From the NCBI RefSeq assembly GCF_002994745.2, contig NC_037094.1, positions 12,151,001-12,215,000 on the forward strand: a DNA stretch of 64,000 bases, read 5' to 3'. Positions 24,783 to 36,964 of the stretch are shown in pieces; positions within the stretch are counted from its first letter, which is position 1; every line of letters begins with the position of its first letter. The notes beneath the pieces were generated by a model that saw only the letters and a program-made list of their open reading frames with translations, did not search any database and was not told the origin of the DNA. The position numbers and the translations under genes were made by a program. The DNA is from Rosa chinensis. Its lineage: Eukaryota; Streptophyta; Magnoliopsida; Rosales; Rosaceae.

Positions 24783-27700
24783 AGCAAGAGAAGCTCACGA
24801 TGTGGAACAAGAAGATCAAGAAGATGATCTAGGAAGGATTGAAGACTACAAATTTGGCTGGGATCAATAGATCGCCAATTCTGTTTTAAGTCTTCATTTT
24901 AAAAGTGATGTAATAGGCAATTGTCATATACTTTGTTGTAAATGCCATAGGTTTAGTTTTTCTTCACATAGGCTCATCCAAAATGAGTGTGATGTCTAGA
25001 AAGGTTTTGAGATAAGTGGTACTTAAGCGAGCTTTGCTCCACCTACATCTCTCTACTCACCTGGTCATATTTATTTTGGAGTTACCGAAAGAAGTCAAAC
25101 GACTACCTTTGTTTTTCATTCGCTAACATTTGGATTAGATTCTCTTAATGGTTAAGAGACAATGATGTACTCTGTTGGCTTATGAATAAAATTTCAAGTT
25201 CTTTTCATTATGACTCCATTTTGATTCTGAGTATATGACTTTGTGACTACGATGGTTGGGCCATCAATATTAATTCAAGGACATAGAATAGCCCAAGTTC
25301 CCCTTGCCAAAAGGCACCTTGATTACTGTCGCAAAAATCTCTACACTCCTAGGGCAAATCGCACCTATGAGTAGCCAAAGGATTTCATGCGAAAATGCAT
25401 GTAGAGAATGAAAATGAGTTCCTTTACAATACCTCTAATGATTGCGAACAAAGGCACATCTTAGAGCAGTTTATGTGCCTCTCTAGTGGACTCTATGTCA
25501 CTATTCGAGCTATCAAATCCAATAAAGTCATGAGAGAAGATCTCTTAGATTAGACACATATTGGCTTTGTCATGATAGGATAGGTCATCCTAGTCATAAT
25601 ATGATGATCCGTTTACTAAAGACTTCACATGGACATCATTTCTTTTGAGCGAAACGAAGAATGAATCAAAAGTTGATTTCTGGACTAAGTGTGACCGATG
25701 CTACTGCCTAGGGCACAGCCTCCGTTCACCACCAACCTAGAGCTAGCGCAGTCCCTGTCCATGATGCCATGGATGGTGTCCATCATGGTAATGGTGCCCT
25801 AGGTGATGCTGCAATCACTAACTTTCTTCAAATAGAGTTTCAGACCCTCAAGCCCAACCAAAATTCTCATTGGTTGCTTATAAAGCCTCTCGCTCGTTTT
25901 ACAAAGCCCGTTCCTTAGGGAAATTAGGACAATTAGGACTGAGATCATCCTATGCAAAGGATATGAAAATACTCATTCTGTTCTTACATAAAATCCGTAG
26001 GGATTCTGTGGACTAGTTTAACTAACTTACAGATGTTTAAATATCTCATGATGTTGGTTGACACGCAAACACGCTGGTCACGTGTTATGTCATTATCCAC
26101 TTATAATGCTGCTTATGCTACACTCCTAGAAAATATCATATGACAACGGGCTCACTCCTCGGATCATCCTATTCCGTCAATTGGACTTGACGATGCTAAA
26201 GAGTTTACATCGAAGTCTTTCGATGGATATTGCAATGAGACTGATGTTGGACATTATATTCTCATGAACATACCCAAATGATCTCACGAAAACGGCTATG
26301 ATGGTAGTCAGGACATTGGTAATGCGCACCAATCTCCTTATATCCGCTTAGGGTGATGTAATATCGCATGCAGCTATGCTAATTCGTCTACGACCCACCT
26401 CCATTCAATCTACCTTTGCGTTATAGCTAGTGACTGGGTACATGTATTTTGTACTTACGCATATTTGAGTTAGCCATTTATGTGCCAATTGCGCCGCTAC
26501 AACACTCTATAATGGGTCCTTACAGACAAATGGGCAACTACGTTGGATTTGAGATTCCAACAATCGTCCGCCACTTATGCACTTGCTAGGCGAACTCCTT
26601 ACTGCTAGATTTGCAGATGTCACTTTGATGAGACAATCTTCCAGTCGTTAGGGGGAGATAAGAACACTGATGTTCAGTAGAAGCGATAGGAATCGTCGTG
26701 GCCTGTCCCCACTATATCTCATCTCAATCCCCGTTAAAGTGACGAGATCACACAAATATGATGCAAACATGCCTGCAAGGATGGAAGTCCCTACGAGAGG
26801 ACGTAGCGCCAACCTACACTGAGGTAGGCATGGTGCCAACGCCAAAGAGAGTGGCACTCTGGTGCTACAGGCCATGTCCCCAGCTAGGATGCATGGGAGG
26901 CCTGTGAGTTCGAATGATACTTTGGCACATTCCAATCGTTTGATCATCAAGACTCAAAATCCGTCTCATGAGAATCTTTTGGACAATGTTATCATTGGGG
27001 GACGCCTCAACGTCAGAACCTATTCCTAAGAATATAGAGGTCTTTGAAAATTACACTAGTGTACATGAGACGTGGGATAGAAACTCCATCATAATGATGA
27101 TGTAGTTGCGCATGCGCATGAGTTTGTTGAGTCCGATGATATTGAACCACGCTCCGTTGATGAATGAATGCCAACGTAGAGAAATTTGGCCTAAATGGAA
27201 AGATGCGATCCAGGTTAAGTTGGATTCTCTAAAGAAAATGAAGGTTTTTGAGCCAGTGATGCCAACACCTCCTAACATAAAACCTATTGACTAATGGGTC
27301 CTCGTTAGAAAGCGTGGTGAGAAAAAGAGATGGCAGCCTCGCCTTATGGCGCAAGGCTTCTCACAAAACACCCTGCAATCGACTACGATGAGACATATTC
27401 TCTCGTAATGGATGTCATTGCACTCCACTACCCTGTCAGTTTGGTAGTTTCCGAATAACTGATTATGCAGCTTACAAATGTGGTCACTACGTATCTCTAT
27501 GGGGATCTAGATATGGAATATACATGAAGGTTCATGGTGAACTTCATTTACCTAGGTCAAGTGGCTTTAGACCACGGAGCACGTTTGCAAAGAGGTTAAA
27601 ACGCTCACTAAAGTGACTACTTGATTGGGAAGGGATATGCCCGAGCGTTTTCATAACAAGTTTCGGATTCTATCGCGGTTCATGTTGGACATGATATTCA

Positions 27701-28650
27701 TTGGAAGCTCTTAAAGAGTTAAGGGAAACCGCTGAACACTTGAAATCCGAGTTTGAGATGAAGGATTTTGGGAGAACACAATTATATCCCAGTTTGGAAC
27801 TTAAGCATCGTGTTGATAGATGCTTCGGCATTTTGACAAGGTCAAGCCTTCAAGCACCCCCATGATCGTTTGTAGTCTTGATCCTGAAAATGATCCTCTT
27901 CGTCTGAAGGATGATGACGAAGATGTGCTAGAGGCAGAAGTGTCTTACATGAGTATAATAGGCGCATTATTGTACTTACCCTAATGCACAAGACCGAACA
28001 TCTCATATGTTGTGAACTTGTTAGCTAAGGTATACCTTTGCGCCAACGCGATGTCATTGGATTGATGTAAATGATATCTTTCAGTACTTGAGATGTACGA
28101 TTGATATGGTCTTGTTCTATCCCTACAGAGAGATGATAGATTTGGACCCATCACACACCAGAAACGCCGCCAATACTAGCCTGTGTCCGCTATCCCCATC
28201 CCAAAACGACATGTGTTTTGGAAGGTTTTGCTGATGTTGGGTATCTCTCTAACCCACATAAAGGTTATTCCCAAAATGGTTAAGTGTTCACCATGGGTAA
28301 AGACCGTGATATCTTGGAGGTCTATATAATAGACCCTAGTCACTATATCTTTGAACAATGCAAAGGTTATTACTCTTCACGAAGTGGTTCATGAATGTAT
28401 ATGGATTGGATCTATAGTTACGCATGTTCGAACAGTTGTGGTTTGAAGTCTACCACAGATGAGCCTACAAGCATTTAGGATAATGTTGCTTGTTTTGAAC
28501 AAATGAAGCAAGGCTACATCAAAAGCGATAACACCAAGCATAATCAACAACAACAGACTCTCCTCAAGATTAAAGTGAACTAGGTTCAATTTGAGGACAG
28601 TGCGGCAAACTTGCTCACTATGTCATTGCCTAAATTCCACTTTCGAGAAA
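24783..28650 (+). pseudogene. Copia pol remnant
   Basis: Short open pieces in shifting frames still show copia order: GAG-pre and integrase-like segments (25540-26600), an RT start near 27170 (KWKDAIQVKLDSL, then KPID and WQPRLMAQGFS), a further RT part to about 27770 (LKSEFEMKDFG) and RNase H-like pieces to 28600 (CFEQMKQGYIKSDNTKH). Numerous stops and indels. It is close in sequence to the pol remnant at 38637-40290. Confidence 0.8.
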
Positions 28651-28887
28651 CATATTGGTAGCATCGTTTGCGGAAGTTACCCGAACTCTCATGACCATAG
28701 TCATCAGGGAAAGATGCAGACATCAGGGGGAGATGTCTACACGTATGGTCTCGAAAGGTGAAGGGTGTGTTGTGCTCTTTTTCCCCTTCGACCGAGGTTA
28801 TTTTTGTCCCACTGGGTTTGCTTTACTCGACAAGGTTTTTAGCGAGGCAACGAGAGAAGCACCGCGTTTGGGTGACATAAGAAGGAG

Positions 28888-29125
28888 TGTTCAAGTAAAT
28901 CTCTATTTGTGTGTCTGACCCAAACTCTAGGTTACTTGACTTAGTGGTAATAGGGTTTTAATTGGAGAGAATCTCAGACAATATCTTAGAGATATCCATT
29001 CATTCTATGATTACCTTTCCTTGTACAATTCAGATTCTATGCATTGTAATCCTCTATATAAAGAGACCCCTATTATCAATGAGAACACACATCAATTCTC
29101 TCTCAAATATAGTTTCCCTAAAACA
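28888..29125 (+). repeat. 3' LTR of the old copia element
   Basis: It starts TGTTCAAG and ends CCCTAAAACA. It differs from its 5' partner by scattered substitutions, a sign of age. Confidence 0.8.
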
Positions 29126-29130
29126 GAAGT

Positions 29131-30318
29131 TTATTTTTATTTTTCATTTTTTTCATTGCTACTAGTGGTATTTGGGTTCAATTTTTATGGAAAAAGAAAT
29201 TTATATGAATGTTTGCCACCAATCTCCAAATTGTCAAGTTTCTAGCTCTCTACTAGTACATGCTTTCTTATTCCTAGTTCTCAAGTCGTTGAGCTAACCT
29301 TTCGAACCTTTCGAGACAGTTTGAAACTTTGAATTTTGTTCATTAGTATTCAAGTAGGAATAATGTGGATCAACCTTATTTACTGAAACAAATGTAATTA
29401 TTATTTTACATATGTGGAACAGTGCAAGGTTCATTTTTTAAAAGACCAAAAAAAAAGTTCATTTTTGTCATAATGCGTAGTGTCTACAAACCCTCAAATA
29501 AGAAATCCGGTAAAACCTAAGCAGATGCAAACAATTAATTAAGTTTTAAAAAGCGTTCGCATTAAGCAAGCTTATACAAGAAAGGATAACCTCGTCTTCT
29601 AAGGAAAGAACATCATTCAACTAGCACACAATTATGATACAAGCAAGTAACTAGAAGCGTCTTAGAAAGCTTATAGAAGTCCTCTAAACTCACATAGGCT
29701 TGAACCCTAGGAAAGAGAAAGAATCAAACTATAACAAGCTCAAGCTCCTTCCCTTTCGGGTTAGAGCTTGTGCCATCACTTGCACCATCCAACTTTTGTT
29801 GGCACTTTTGCTATCTTCTTCTTCACAACTGCACTTTCAGGCTTCAGAAAATTCTTCTTGTTAGCAGTACCATACCATAAGGAAGCTTATTCTTACTCCC
29901 CATTAGCCTCCCTTTTTCCTCTTGCAGCCCCACTATCAGCCTGTGGCATTGAAACCAACCCCATATCAGCAGGCTCCGAATTCTTCTTCCCCACCGCTAG
30001 ACTCAGCTTCAACTTCTTTGAAAAGATGGTAATCTCATGCTCAATCCTAGATCGTTGTTTACCAATCACAATTTGTCTCGTATGTGTCCCTTCCTCGAAC
30101 CACCCCATAAAATTAAAGTCCTCAAATATCGTTTAAAGCTTTTTATAATTAAATATTCATGTAATCCGAATTTTAAAATCTATCAAGTCACAGCAATAGA
30201 GTTGACTAAACAATATTCTCTGTCATAAAACTAATTACTCTTATTGTTTATCCATGTTCATAAGTAATATTATATGGGCTCGACCACTCCATTACTAATG
30301 TAACAATTTACATCAAAA
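29131..30318. other. Intergenic DNA
   Basis: AT-rich. At 29750-30110 opposed open frames (minus strand: EHEITIFSKKLKLSLAVGKK) show some coding-like composition, but nothing is recognised. No transposon ends were found. Confidence 0.4.
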
Positions 30319-30627
30319 ATTTTGTAAGGGTTTTTTACTTCAACAGTGTCTGAACTCTTCGAGGACTTTTGAAATGATACCTGAACTTTCAAAGTTATCA
30401 ATGTGATACCTGGACTCATTTTTTTGCATCAACGTAATACCTACGGACAATTTCCATCACGGAACCGTTAAATTTTGCACGTGAGTCACTTAATGAGGAT
30501 AAAAAGACTGATTTGCCCTAAAATATATATATTTGTTTTTTTTTAATTGTTTGTTTTTAATTTTTTTTTTTCTCTCTCTCCTTCCTCACTAGTTTTGCCT
30601 ATACGTTTCACCGGAGAGAATCATCTC

Positions 30628-30745
30628 CCAAGTTGAACAAGGTTCCTCTATTTCCATGGCCGACCTAAAATCCATAGCTGAATGCATAATCTCCTCCGGT
30701 TACGCAAAGGTGTGCGTTCATATTTACAAAATCATCAAAAGGTTG
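30628..30745 (+). pseudogene. Captured fragment of an EXO70 exocyst gene
   Basis: The frame reads QVEQGSSISMADLKSIAECI and ISSGYAKVCVHIYKIIK, then loses similarity. This matches the plant EXO70 segment 'DLK.IA.CMISSGY.KECV.IYK.IRK' as I recall it. EXO70 is the membrane-binding subunit of the exocyst that tethers secretory vesicles. Only about 38 residues are kept and the frame closes soon after. The rest of the internal region (30746-31550) is coding-like but not recognised. Confidence 0.6.
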
Positions 30746-31554
30746 GAGTGAAAGGATTCGCCTCTTCTCTGATCCATAAGGAGGTCCTCGAGCTTTACTG
30801 CTTTCGAATCTAAAGAACTCTAATTTTCTAATCTTGTTCAAGAATTCAAGGCCACAACTCTTCAATTGTCCATAGAGAATTGAATGTCAAACCAGAATTG
30901 TGACAATGAAATCAAAGAACCCTAATTTGAAGATTTGCCCCAATTTTTTTCACTCACCGAATGTAATTCCTCAACCCCAAAACTGCACAAGCCACCATTA
31001 ATCCAATTGGAATTGAACGCAGAGGCTCGGAATCGTCGCACCAGACTTCCACCCCGTGATGTTGACACCGGCGAGCATAACTGCTCTAGAAATGGATAGG
31101 TGTTGTGGTGTTAGCTTTTAGTTACTATAATCCCAAGTTAGTCACTCCCTTCATTCGAACCTCAGAGCAATCGCGTAACACAAAGCTCCCAATTTGAACT
31201 AGCGCGGCAGTCTAAGCTTGAACGGGCACCAGCTCATGTTTGAAGATGTCAACGATGCATCGATGAAGCCAAGAAATCTGCCGGCAACGATGGTTCCGAC
31301 AGAACCCGTAAACACCCAAAAAACAGTTGGCCTTCGATTTCCTCTCCACGGTCAATGAATGGACATACCATGACCACAGAGATGTCGGTGACAACGAGAC
31401 AAAGAGATTGGGACCGATGCGTCACCGTACGGTTGCCAGAATCCCCAGTTACGGTCGGGTTATGCTTTCGAGTATTTGGGTCGTCAACCAGGTTGAAGAT
31501 CCCAAAACATCTCTGGCTAGCTGCACAAGAAGGTCTGGATCGCCGCCGACGATA

Positions 31555-31556
<2 letters not shown>

Positions 31557-31628
<72 letters not shown>
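31557..31628. repeat. CT microsatellite
   Basis: About 36 uninterrupted CT units lie within the EXO70-carrying element. They produce spurious repetitive reading frames on both strands. Confidence 0.95.
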
Positions 31629-31630
<2 letters not shown>

Positions 31631-31920
31631 AAATCCCTCTGTGTGGAATCTCAGGTAAATTCCAAGTCTGAGGTCTCGATCTCTATTCCCGTTCATGGTT
31701 GAAGGCTTGTGCAAAAGTCATTTTTACCCTTATTTTTTGCCTCACGTGCGGGACACGTGGTTACAGTTAACGGTTTCGTGACGGAAATTATCCGTAGGTA
31801 TTTCATTGATACAAATAAATGAGTCCAGGTATCACATTGATAACTTTGAAAGTTCAGGTATCATTTTAAAAGTCTTCGAAGAGTTCGGACACTGTTGAAG
31901 TAAAAAAACCCTTTTTGTAA

Positions 31921-32372
31921 TGGCAAGAGTTTGAATGACAAAAGTTTCTATATATATACTAATAATGCTTAGTTATAGATAGAGTTGTCACTTAACATGC
32001 CTTTAGCAACGAGCAATTGTGACATCACGACTCTTCAAGAAATTAATCCATATCTAGGGGGGTCATACTGGAAAATCTGGAGAGAGCCAGACCCACATTT
32101 CGAAACATTACTCGATCAATTACACATGAACTGGAGCTTTTCTTTTCTTTGTTCGATCTTTTAAACATGGCGGGATTTCGCTAAAAAGGAAGCTACATAG
32201 AAATTTTATCAGCCATTTTGGATAATAAGGAATACAAACAATAGTAACCTCGCTCACTCCCAAACCTTGCTTAATTAATTATCTCTAGCTTCAAATTTAT
32301 ATACACCTGAAGCCGCAATTACATGCAGTCTGGCACGTAATCGCCACTTTAATTTCCAATAAAACAAGTTCC
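31921..32372. other. Intergenic DNA
   Basis: AT-rich, without recognisable features. Confidence 0.4.
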
Positions 32373-32627
32373 ATGAATGACAACCCCTTTGGATTTAGGC
32401 GAACGCAAACTAACTTCATTTTACCCTCATTTATGGATCACAATCCCCACAGTGAGAGAAGTTACAAGTTACAACTGCTAATTAACGAAATGATGTCCTC
32501 AGGTAAAAGCGTGAAACCAAAGCTGGATAAGATGACGACGACGGGGTTGGAGTATCTGGTGGCTGGCTATATGATGGCTCAAGCACTAGTGCAGCACCCC
32601 ACCATTAAGGCATTGACAGAGAGCTAG
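32373..32627 (+). CDS. Hypothetical 84-aa protein
   Basis: This frame of ordinary codon composition has phrases such as KPKLDKMTTTGLEYLVAGYM that look like real protein. There are no membrane or catalytic motifs. It could be a small plant-specific gene, one exon of a larger gene, or chance; upstream and downstream sequence gives no further exon. Confidence 0.35.
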   Translation: MNDNPFGFRRTQTNFILPSFMDHNPHSERSYKLQLLINEMMSSGKSVKPKLDKMTTTGLEYLVAGYMMAQALVQHPTIKALTES

Positions 32628-33448
32628 CTAATAGTACTAGAGGAGAGGACATCGACCAAATCTAGATGCCTACAGAGAATGGTACTCTTGCTATTGTTTC
32701 TCCACGCAGGTTTTAGCGCTAAAGGGCCTGGTAGTGGTACTTGTAAGTTGTAACAGTGGTACTGGTTCTACTAGTGGACGACTTTGGCTTCTGAGAAAGG
32801 AGAGGTAGTGGAGGGAGAGAATGGTAGTACTATATCTAGTACTGCATTTTCTGAAGGATGGTATGCTTATGCTACCACAGATTGGCCTGGTAAAGCCTTA
32901 CCCACCCACTAATGTGCATGCATGTCATTTTATTTGGAAAAAAAAAAAAATCACTAAATTTAGTGCTATTTTACATGTCTAAATTTGATGCTCCATGGAA
33001 TTTGTTCTTTAATCCTTTTGGTTTATGATCGTATTCTGAATGCATGTGTGTTCTTTCATTTGTTTAGATTTATGTTTTATGAAAACAATAAAAGAAGGGT
33101 AAAAAATACACACAAAATGCCTATATTTTGGTACAATAAAGACATGCATAACTCTTTTTATCTTTTAAATCTGGGTTTGGACGAGGTGAGTCAAAATTGA
33201 GAAAAAAAATGATTATGGATCAAAAATTTTTTTGAAAAATACTCGACATGCAGGTTTGAAAATAAGAAATTAAAAACCATGAATGCTATGTATTTAATTA
33301 CTAGGTGACGTAGCTCATACACGTCGTTATTATCATATTTTAGTTATTTTAATGTTTTTGTGAGGAATTTGTATTACTTTTTTATAATGACATAGGACTT
33401 GTACTTTTTATATGTTAAATTTTTTTAAGCTTTTCTTTAACGTATGTA
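32628..33448. other. Intergenic DNA
   Basis: Non-coding. It holds repeated 'ggtactg/tagtactagt' words near 32620-32850 and an A run at 32938-32950. No gene is supported. Confidence 0.4.
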
Positions 33449-33620
33449 GGGGTCATCATGAGCAGGGCTAGGGCCGGGTCGGGCCTAGTCAAAGTCAACA
33501 AAATTTAGGACCGGGGTTTAAATATGCTAACCGTTACCCGCCAAAAAAGCCCGAGCCGTTAGGGCCTGGTCGGGCCGGCCTTCTGAATGGGGCCGAAAAG
33601 GGCCTTATTTTGTTTAACAA
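33449..33620. repeat. hAT-like transposon end
   Basis: taggggtcatcat followed by several 'gggccgggtcgggcc' words resembles plant hAT termini. An inverted relative sits at 42037-42183, so the two may be ends of one element with later insertions between them. No 8-bp duplication could be fixed. Confidence 0.35.
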
Positions 33621-34010
33621 AAAGAAATACATTATTTATATTTTTGTTCTCAAAATGTGGCCCAACGGTTATATAGGTAATACAAGATTCATTGTTTTTT
33701 GTTGATCATATTTAATATATATATATATATATATATATGATGTGTGTATATATATATATATATTGGATTGACTTATAAAATTTATAAATATTAGTTAAGG
33801 TGGTTATATTCAATTAACTATCTCCCAAAATTAATTGTTGTTTAACAAAGGAATCAAAAATTAAAGAAAATATAGCTTAGGAAATCAATTACAAAGAAAG
33901 AGGTAAGTTGTATGTTATTGTTAATACTCATAATACCGCCATATGATGTCGGCTTCCGATAACGTGGACAACGATCCAATCTTCCGATATATGTATACTT
34001 CACGAAATCC
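33621..34010. other. AT-rich spacer with TA microsatellite
   Basis: TA tracts lie at about 33714-33763. Nothing else was recognised. Confidence 0.5.
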
Positions 34011-35966
34011 CGCTTAATCTGTCAAGATAAATACCATGGCGTCAAGAGGGGAGACCGCGGTTGGCGGTCTTCTCTCCTCCGATGCTAAAGTTAAACGATG
34101 TACTTTTATTGACAAATATAGCGGTAAATAGCTATTGAACGTGTACTCAATGAAGATAGGGAAGTGGACCTTTTATAGGTGAAATAGTGAGTTACCTCAC
34201 TCTTGTTTTAGATGCGGGACTGATATCCTTCAGTTTGCTGAGTTTTGGTTCTTTCTGCAGAGACAACTTTGGGTGGCTAATGTCGGTGTGTCAAGGCATA
34301 TTTCAACCTGGAGCTGCCTTGCCAGTGAAGGTTGTCTTGCTGTGTTTCCGGAGATTAATCCATTGAAGTTACTTCGCCAAGGTGACATGGTTAAGTATGA
34401 GTGCAGATTATGGCCGGTAATTGCTATGTATATCTAAGTCCCCCAAGTCCCCAGTCAAGGAGGGATTTCTTGGTTGGGGAGTTACCACAACTAAGGCGGA
34501 ACCTTTAGTTATATATCAGGCATAATCAGTGCGAGTGCGTCGTCAACCATGGATTTTGTCTGAGCGAGCTCTTTTTGCCCTTTCAGGTGGGCCTTTGCTA
34601 GGCCCTCCAGGGAGTCCCCCACTCCTCAGCTAAGAAAAACCTCTGTTTGGTCAGATGATTGTTTGTTAAGGGGAGCTGTGTGACAGCATGAGGCTGTGGG
34701 TAGCTATCCCACTCTTTCAGAGCCTTAGCATCGAGAAGTTAACTGCCGGATAAATGGCTGTCGTAGGCTGTGTTTAACTGTTCCCTTACTCTTTCTCGGA
34801 GGAGAAGAACTTGACTGCACCGCCTCGTTAAGGTCGGTGTACTGATGAATATTGGGATATCCCTGGTTGGGAATGTTCCGCTAAGTGTAAATTATGTCGG
34901 GTGAGTGACCGTCGACTATTATGGGAAGTCACGATGTCTGAGACATGTTGTCCAGTAGTTGTCGGTTGATGAGTGATGGTATGATTGACTTGTTTGTTGG
35001 AGCAAGGTAAACGTTAACGGTGAAATGACATTGTTGGCGGTAACACTTGTGTTGTGGCGGATTGTTGACTCGTTGCTTGATGATTCGTAGCGGGGGATGA
35101 GGATATTTAGCGGAGAATAAGGCTAAGTAGCGGATGAGAAGGCCAAATAGCTGGAGAATTAGGCTATTTAGCGGAAGAGAGGTGTCTATGGCGGTTATTT
35201 TTGAATTTTTTGGGTTATTTGGTCAGATTCTGCGTGATCCTCTTACACTGTAGGTGACACGTGGGGGCTGTTGATAGGAATGGCGTGCGCGAAAATGTCG
35301 ATGCGCGGCCGTTGTCGCTTCACCATAAATGTTGCATTTATGATCACGTCGTTTTTACCGAGGCGTCGTCTTGGTTAGTGGGGGTACGTGGCATGATCAT
35401 GGCAAGCGGTTACTTTTCGGAAACGGCTGAGATTTGTCGTCAAAGTTTGTATTTAAGGGGGAAACGAAATCAAGTTTTACTCACTTTGCCATATTCTGTT
35501 CATTTGTATTCTTTTCTGAGTGAGAGAGAATCAGAGAAAACAAATTAAAAATCTGCAAACCGCGTTGATCGAGTGGAGAATAGAAAGAAGAAAAGAATTT
35601 GAAGGAGAGAAGAGGTAGTCGAGCTCATTTTACGGTTAGTCTGCTTCGTCGCTCGTTGGCGTTTATTTCTTCGAATTTGAGGTATGCTTTGTTTCTGAGT
35701 TTTTTTTTTTTTTTTTGTGTTCTTGTTTTGGTCTGGTTTGTGTGAATGCATTTGCTCTGTTTGTTCGGATTTTGTGTTATTCTGTGTCAAAGGGTCTGAG
35801 AGTTTCTGGCTTTTTTGGGACCTTTCAGGTACCTTCTGGGGTTTTGGAGTGACTGTTCTTGAAGTTACTCCGCCAAGGTGACATGGTTAAGTATGAGTGC
35901 AGATTATGACCGGTAATTGCTAAGTATATACAGTTATAGGAAAAAAAACATATTTAAAAAATAGAA
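34011..35966 (+). repeat. Probable LTR-retrotransposon remnant, unresolved
   Basis: A segment 'cgccaaggtgacatggttaa' and its surroundings (~80 bp) occur at 34350-34430 and again at 35855-35932. The stretch has LTR-like features: a promoter-like 'tttgtatttaaggggg' near 35448, repeated 'tagcggaga' words at 35085-35180 and a T run. No protein domain or second LTR was found, so the family is not assigned. Confidence 0.35.
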
Positions 35967-36091
35967 AAATTAAAAGGGTTTTTGTCCATTTACACCATTT
36001 TTATAGATTTTTTTCCCACTTACCCCATTAAGTTTTTTTAATTCCCTCTTACCCAAAACACTCTAAGGAGGTATTCCCCAATACCCCATTA

Positions 36092-36306
36092 TGTTAAAGG
36101 AAAAACATATTATGTGTTTTCGTCAAAGTGATTGACGGAGAGGGAATCAAGGAAATAGCAATTACCATAAATCAGCAAGGATTACGGACCGATCAGCATT
36201 TAATGTCATCATTGTAATTGATATTTCCGTTGTAATTCTCTCCCTATATATAGTGGTTATGAAATTAAATGAGTAGACCAATTCCAATTGTCATTTTATT
36301 TTTACA
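36092..36306 (+). repeat. 5' LTR of the nested copia element
   Basis: Borders are fixed by the catta duplication and the adjoining primer-like site. The TATA-type signal ccctatatatag is near 36243. Confidence 0.85.
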
Positions 36307-36960
36307 CGTTATCAGCACGCTCAGAGCAAATAGCCAAGAAAAAAAAAACACAGTTTTCTAGTATTTTTTTTTAGAATAACCCAGTTTTCTATTTACTTTC
36401 GTCCTACCGACAAAATCAAAAAAAAAAACACTAGAAGAAAGAAAATTTTTATTTTATTCTCTGCCGTCACCACCGCAGCACACCACACGGGCCTCTTTTG
36501 CACACAAACTGCCAACATCAGCAACAGCAGCACACCACCTTCACAGATACCAGCAACCATAGCTCGGCCTCAGCATCCATCCAGACCGGCCTCCAGCCTG
36601 CCCAGTTGGATTGCTCAACTATAGCAGACCCGCGCCAGCAGCCTCGCAGCACAACTAGCCCGCCTCCACCTACCCTGAGCCGCACAGCCCCCCCCCCCCC
36701 CCCCTCTCTGCCTTGCTCAGCCCATCGGTTGCCCAACCCACCACGCTGCCTCCCAGCCCACCCTTGCAGCAGCAACCTGATCTGCAGCAGCCTCTAGCCT
36801 ACCCATCTGCAGTCGCTGCGCAGCCTCCTCGCCAGTGCTACCTCCACACCAACACGAAGAAGAAGACGCGAGAAGAAAAAAAAAGAAAAAGAGGAAAAAA
36901 GGGGGACAACATCGCTAGGCACACCTGCATCAATACGTGCGTGCGTTAGGATTGTTTTAT
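36307..36960 (+). other. Leader of the nested copia element
   Basis: The primer-like site is followed by CAG/CCA-rich sequence with a C homopolymer at about 36690-36704. The proline-rich frames here (36498-36797, 36713-36949) are low-complexity and not believable genes. Confidence 0.6.
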
Positions 36961-36964
36961 TTTC

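Larger units (their letters stand above)
22523..29125 (+). mobile_element. Old, full-length but decayed Ty1/copia retrotransposon
   Basis: Two LTRs of 238 bp (22523-22760; 28888-29125) differ at many positions. Near-matching 5-bp target duplications gatgt (22518-22522) and gaagt (29126-29130) flank it. A primer-like site (agttatcagcatgagg) follows the first LTR. A gag frame is largely open, whereas pol is full of stops. A polypurine-like tcagggggag lies near 28722, upstream of the second LTR. Confidence 0.85.
30328..31911. mobile_element. Pack-MULE-like element carrying an EXO70 fragment
   Basis: Inverted repeats of about 200 bp (left gggttttttacttcaacagt) face each other. The 8-bp ttttgtaa (9 bp with one mismatch) flanks it at 30320-30327 and 31913-31920. 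The inside is GC-richer than the surroundings and has no transposase. It ends with a CT microsatellite near the right arm. Confidence 0.85.

Noticed and set aside
31327..31714. Three overlapping Ser-Leu or Arg-Glu repeat proteins
   Set aside because: Produced by translation of the CT microsatellite at 31557-31628.
36498..36949. Proline-rich proteins
   Set aside because: Low-complexity CCA/CAG-rich leader of a copia element with a C homopolymer; both strands open equally.
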